A stretch of DNA of 64,000 nucleotides from Fabrea salina (taxonomy: Eukaryota > Ciliophora > Heterotrichea > Heterotrichida > Fabreidae): positions 124,001 to 188,000 of the forward strand of contig JALIHJ010000046.1 of the NCBI GenBank assembly GCA_022984795.1, in the 5' to 3' direction. Below the pieces are notes generated by a model. The model saw only the letters and a program-made list of their open reading frames with translations, ran no database searches and was not told the origin of the DNA. Positions within the stretch are counted from its first letter, which is position 1, and every line of letters starts with the position of its first letter. The translations under genes were made by a program, and so were the position numbers. Below are positions 61,242 through 64,000 of this stretch, one piece after another.

Positions 61242-62777
61242 ATGGAGCGCGTTCTGAAGTTCGATCATAGAAAAGGCGGGTTCATGCAAGTGGGACTCCC
61301 CAAAACTACTGAAGAGTTCACTGGAATACGCACTGAAGCTGCTGTAACTCTAAGGAAAAAAAAACGCATGCAAGCTATGATGAACAAACGCATGAAAGTA
61401 AGTCCTTCAGCACCAAGTTTAACTTTGGATGAAGTCATTTCAGGACTGTCTCTGAACTCCCTGAACTCAGTTAAAGCTCTCCGGAAACACCTATGTGCTC
61501 CTAACTTCGACAACTATGAACTCATGCAGAAGTGTCCCAGTATAGTAAACACTCTAAGTCCAGGACTTTGCAACCCCAACTCAGAACTTGCCTACGAAGT
61601 TATGTGGTGCTTCACTAACTTAGCTTTGGGCCCAGCTCACTTTATCTCAGACATTTCTGAACTTGTGCCTGAAATCTGTGGGTACATTTTGGAACCTAAA
61701 AACAAAATGCTTGCTGAACAAGCTTGTTGGGTACTGGGCAACTTAGCTGCAGACTCACTTCAACTTAGGGATACTATAAGGCAGGTCTGTGGACTTTTAA
61801 AAGCCATGTCCCGTCTTTTGGTTTTTAGAATTCAGTCACTCAGCACAGTTGCTTGCTGGGCTTTATGCAACCTTATCAGGGGTCCTAACTTTGACGTTTC
61901 GATGTTTATAGAAACAAACATTCTGGACCCTGTTTTGGACTTAACTCAGAAACCCATTGACAGTGACATGTGCATTGAAGCTCTTTGGCTAATGACCTTC
62001 CTGACCACTAACCCCGGCAATGAAATATTCGAAAGGATCCTGCAGCCCAAGTTCTTAGAAAGGTGCTTCAGCATCCTCGAAACTAGTAAAGAACCCTCAG
62101 TGACGATTCCTGTTCTGAGGATCCTTGGAAACATTCTGTGTTACTTTGCTGAAAGGCAGACTTTTGCAGCTGACTTAAGGTTCATTAAAGCCCTTTCTCA
62201 GAAAATAGAAAGTGAACACCAACAAATCAAAAGGGACGCTTTGTGGACTGCAAGTAACCTAATTGCATCTCCAGTTCTCAAGCAAATAGTTAGCACTCAA
62301 GAAGGCATAGGTTTAGTAGAAAAGTTACTTTTGAGTTTGGAATACGACAATCAAGACGTCAAAGCAGAAGCTGGAATTGGTATATACAATTTTGTAGTCG
62401 CTGATGAGTCTTACTTCCTTCCACTCATCATTAGAAAAGCAGGCCTTTACTGTGCTAAGTTTTTTAGTTCCATAGTTGAAAACGTGCCTGTTTGGCTGCA
62501 GTTCGGAATTCAGAACTTAACTGACCCGGACTTGCTGAAGGTTTCAGTAGACTTCATCCACTTGTGCTTAGAGTACACAGAAGAGAACTCCCTAGACGTT
62601 CCTGAAGACTTGCACTTCTACTTGCAGTCCTCCGAAATTCAAGAAAAACTTGAAAACTGCTACGCTGCTTTCAACAAGGACCAAATGCGACTAGGCCAAA
62701 CTGAACAAACTGTAAAGGGAATGTGCACACACATACTCGCCAAATACTTTAACAGTAATGATATGATATTTACTTAA
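61242..62777 (+). CDS. Importin alpha (karyopherin alpha)
   Basis: A 511-residue nuclear import adaptor. The basic N-terminus (RTEAAVTLRKKKRMQAMMNKR) is an importin-beta-binding segment. About ten armadillo repeats follow with the NLS-binding W and N positions still visible in several (EVMWCFTNLALG, EQACWVLGNLAADS, VACWALCNLIRG, DALWTASNLIAS). It is more diverged than the conserved housekeeping importin alpha, so it may be one of a set of paralogs. Its stop overlaps the convergent PILS-type gene by 8 nt. Confidence 0.9.
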   Translation: MERVLKFDHRKGGFMQVGLPKTTEEFTGIRTEAAVTLRKKKRMQAMMNKRMKVSPSAPSLTLDEVISGLSLNSLNSVKALRKHLCAPNFDNYELMQKCPSIVNTLSPGLCNPNSELAYEVMWCFTNLALGPAHFISDISELVPEICGYILEPKNKMLAEQACWVLGNLAADSLQLRDTIRQVCGLLKAMSRLLVFRIQSLSTVACWALCNLIRGPNFDVSMFIETNILDPVLDLTQKPIDSDMCIEALWLMTFLTTNPGNEIFERILQPKFLERCFSILETSKEPSVTIPVLRILGNILCYFAERQTFAADLRFIKALSQKIESEHQQIKRDALWTASNLIASPVLKQIVSTQEGIGLVEKLLLSLEYDNQDVKAEAGIGIYNFVVADESYFLPLIIRKAGLYCAKFFSSIVENVPVWLQFGIQNLTDPDLLKVSVDFIHLCLEYTEENSLDVPEDLHFYLQSSEIQEKLENCYAAFNKDQMRLGQTEQTVKGMCTHILAKYFNSNDMIFT

Positions 62778-63741
62778 ATGTTATAAATACCAATGAAAAT
62801 AAAGGAACTCCCACAAGTGGAAAGTACTGCAGCACAAAGTTGCTAGAGCCCTTCAGTACCAAGTGGGCTTCATTAGCTATGTTTACATAGTTGACGTACA
62901 TGCAAAAGGCCATTACTTCGTTTATCCCAAAAAGCCCTATGCTGAGTTTAGTAACGACTAGACCCACCAAAGGATAAATCAAGCACCTAGTAACTAAAAC
63001 AAGCTTGCTTTTAGCAATAAACTCCAAGCCCCCCACTAAAGTAAGTTGGCTTATGATTACTCCAGTGATTCCGATTGAGTTTGCAGAGTCAATTAAAGAA
63101 TAGAAAACCCCTGAAGAGTTCCCAAGTGAAAATTCAGCTACCCCACTTCCCAGTACTCCTAGTACTTGTGCTGCTAGAGTAATCTGAAAAACTGGGTTGG
63201 TTTTTTGTAAAGCGTTGGATTTTTCCAAAAAAACAGAGTTCTGGGTAGTTTCCACAAGTTCTATTTCTTGGACTTTGGGCTTTTGTAACTTGCTGAGTCG
63301 CCATAACACCAAGTATCCTGTGAATGACTGAACTATTAAGTAAACTTGGGCTCTACTGCAGGATTCTCCTCCAAAGGGTCCATAGCTAGAGCACATTCCC
63401 TTTAAAACTAGTATTGGCAAAGTGCCTACACTGTTAGGCACCAGTGAACTAGTTTGGAGTGTTCGAAGTTTATAAACTTTTTGGTACAGAGTGCCTAGTC
63501 CGAGTCCCAATAAACTTATAACTAGGGGGTTCAGTAGTAACACCCAGTAAGCTTGTTCCATCCTAAAGTTGTTGAGTAACTCAATAAACATGTAGATTGG
63601 AAGAAAGCACTTGGTGCAAGCTTCAAAAATCATTCGGTTAGTTGCTTTGTCTGAGTTCCAGTTCCTAGTGAGGAACACTCCAGTCAGCAGAACTAAGCTA
63701 TAAGGCACTCCTCCCGATAAACATCCTAAGAAACTTTCCAT
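62770..63741 (-). CDS. PIN-likes (PILS)/auxin efflux carrier family membrane transporter
   Basis: A 323-residue protein with about ten membrane segments split by a hydrophilic loop near 165-190, the layout of the membrane transport (PF03547) family. NSVGTLPILVLKGMC followed by SYGPFGGESC matches the conserved N-x-G-N/T-L-P motif and the loop after it in ER-located PILS proteins. The substrate in ciliates is unknown. The ATG giving MESFLGCLSG was chosen; a longer frame would need TTG. Its start is 6 nt (TAATAA) from the divergent C2 gene. Confidence 0.82.
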   Translation of the reverse strand: MESFLGCLSGGVPYSLVLLTGVFLTRNWNSDKATNRMIFEACTKCFLPIYMFIELLNNFRMEQAYWVLLLNPLVISLLGLGLGTLYQKVYKLRTLQTSSLVPNSVGTLPILVLKGMCSSYGPFGGESCSRAQVYLIVQSFTGYLVLWRLSKLQKPKVQEIELVETTQNSVFLEKSNALQKTNPVFQITLAAQVLGVLGSGVAEFSLGNSSGVFYSLIDSANSIGITGVIISQLTLVGGLEFIAKSKLVLVTRCLIYPLVGLVVTKLSIGLFGINEVMAFCMYVNYVNIANEAHLVLKGSSNFVLQYFPLVGVPLFSLVFITFK

Positions 63742-63747
63742 TAATAA

Positions 63748-64000
63748 ATGCAAACAGGAAACTTAGTAGTTAGACCCTACAAAGCAGACTTGAGAAGGAA
63801 CTTAGATCTATTCAGTAAAATGGACCCCTACTGTGTAGTTATTGTAGGAGGCCAGAAGTACAAAACGAGAGTTCACACAAGAGGTGGAAAACACCCCATG
63901 TGGCAAGACCAATTTATTTTCCGGAGGTCAACAGAAACCGAAATTAGGTTTGAAGTTTGGGACTTCGACAAGTACTCAAACGACGACTTAGTGGGAGAAG
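63748..64000 (+). CDS. C2-domain protein (5' part only)
   Basis: The first 84 codons are in the window. MQTGNLVVRPYKADLRRNLD, KMDPYCVVIVGGQKYKTRVH, GGKHPMWQDQFIF and EIRFEVWDFDKYSNDDLVGE form most of a C2 domain. The calcium-binding aspartates are present in MDPY and in WDFDKYSNDD, so calcium-dependent membrane binding is likely. The domain starts close to the N-terminus, as in small single-C2 plant and ciliate proteins. The remainder is off the window. Confidence 0.85.
   Translation, partial: MQTGNLVVRPYKADLRRNLDLFSKMDPYCVVIVGGQKYKTRVHTRGGKHPMWQDQFIFRRSTETEIRFEVWDFDKYSNDDLVGE

Noticed and set aside
1-64000. CRISPR arrays, insertion sequences, retroelements or viral remnants
   Set aside because: No spaced short repeats, transposase, reverse transcriptase, integrase or capsid-like frames were seen. 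The CCHC knuckles at 29.3 kb belong to SPT6, not to a gag gene.

Overview
The window reads as a stretch of macronuclear chromosome from a heterotrich ciliate, most likely Stentor or a close relative. Three things point there. (1) Genes end in TAA, TAG or TGA, and tryptophan is written TGG, so the standard code is used. (2) Introns are exactly 15 nt with a GTAAG....TA...AG pattern: three restore a broken frame (SNM1-like nuclease, ZnT transporter, FHA protein), one sits invisibly in frame in PUS3, and a further candidate is in the same gene. (3) Genes are packed almost without spacers on both strands, and many products belong to cilia or cortex (SF-assemblin, TTLL, STPG-type, polycystin and WD40-TRP channels). 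The species is an inference; no marker gene settles it.

Layout. 1-4.5 kb: end of a CAP-Gly (TBCB-like) gene, tRNA-Ala(CGC), an ARM-repeat protein, RNASEH2B and PUS3 as a divergent pair sharing the palindrome CATTATAATG. 4.5-10.6 kb: REI1, an STK32-like kinase, a hybrid histidine kinase, an SNM1/PSO2-type nuclease and a membrane protein. 10.7-20 kb: a 14-blade WD40/TRP-like channel fusion, CWC22, a coiled-coil/C1q-like protein, a START protein, TatD nuclease. 20-28 kb: TTLL glutamylase, Sec7 ARF-GEF, EXO70, a TPR protein. 28-40.4 kb: SPT6 with zinc knuckles and a tryptophan-rich tail, GPI8, a giant beta-helix membrane protein, two DOMON proteins (one frame-broken) separated by a 123-bp tandem repeat. 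40.4-49.5 kb: propeller protein, RING and RINGv-FHA proteins, zinc transporter, STPG-like protein, mitochondrial aspartate aminotransferase, RPP38-like protein, a tandem pair of secreted proteins, SF-assemblin. 49.5-55.6 kb: an operon-like run of three minus-strand genes (CDP-alcohol phosphotransferase, polycystin channel, Cache/HAMP/TPR/VWA receptor). 55.6-64 kb: RPL35, two unrecognised genes, SKP1-like, tandem-FHA, RING/TRAF, GAF-GAF-PAS, importin alpha, PILS-type transporter and the start of a C2 protein.

Most neighbours look unrelated in function, as expected of a eukaryotic housekeeping region. The strongest unexplained points are the SPT6 fusion with an Argonaute-hook-like tail, the channel and receptor architectures, the start-to-start spacers of 4-7 nt, same-strand genes that overlap or abut, and an intron that leaves the reading frame open and would be annotated as protein.
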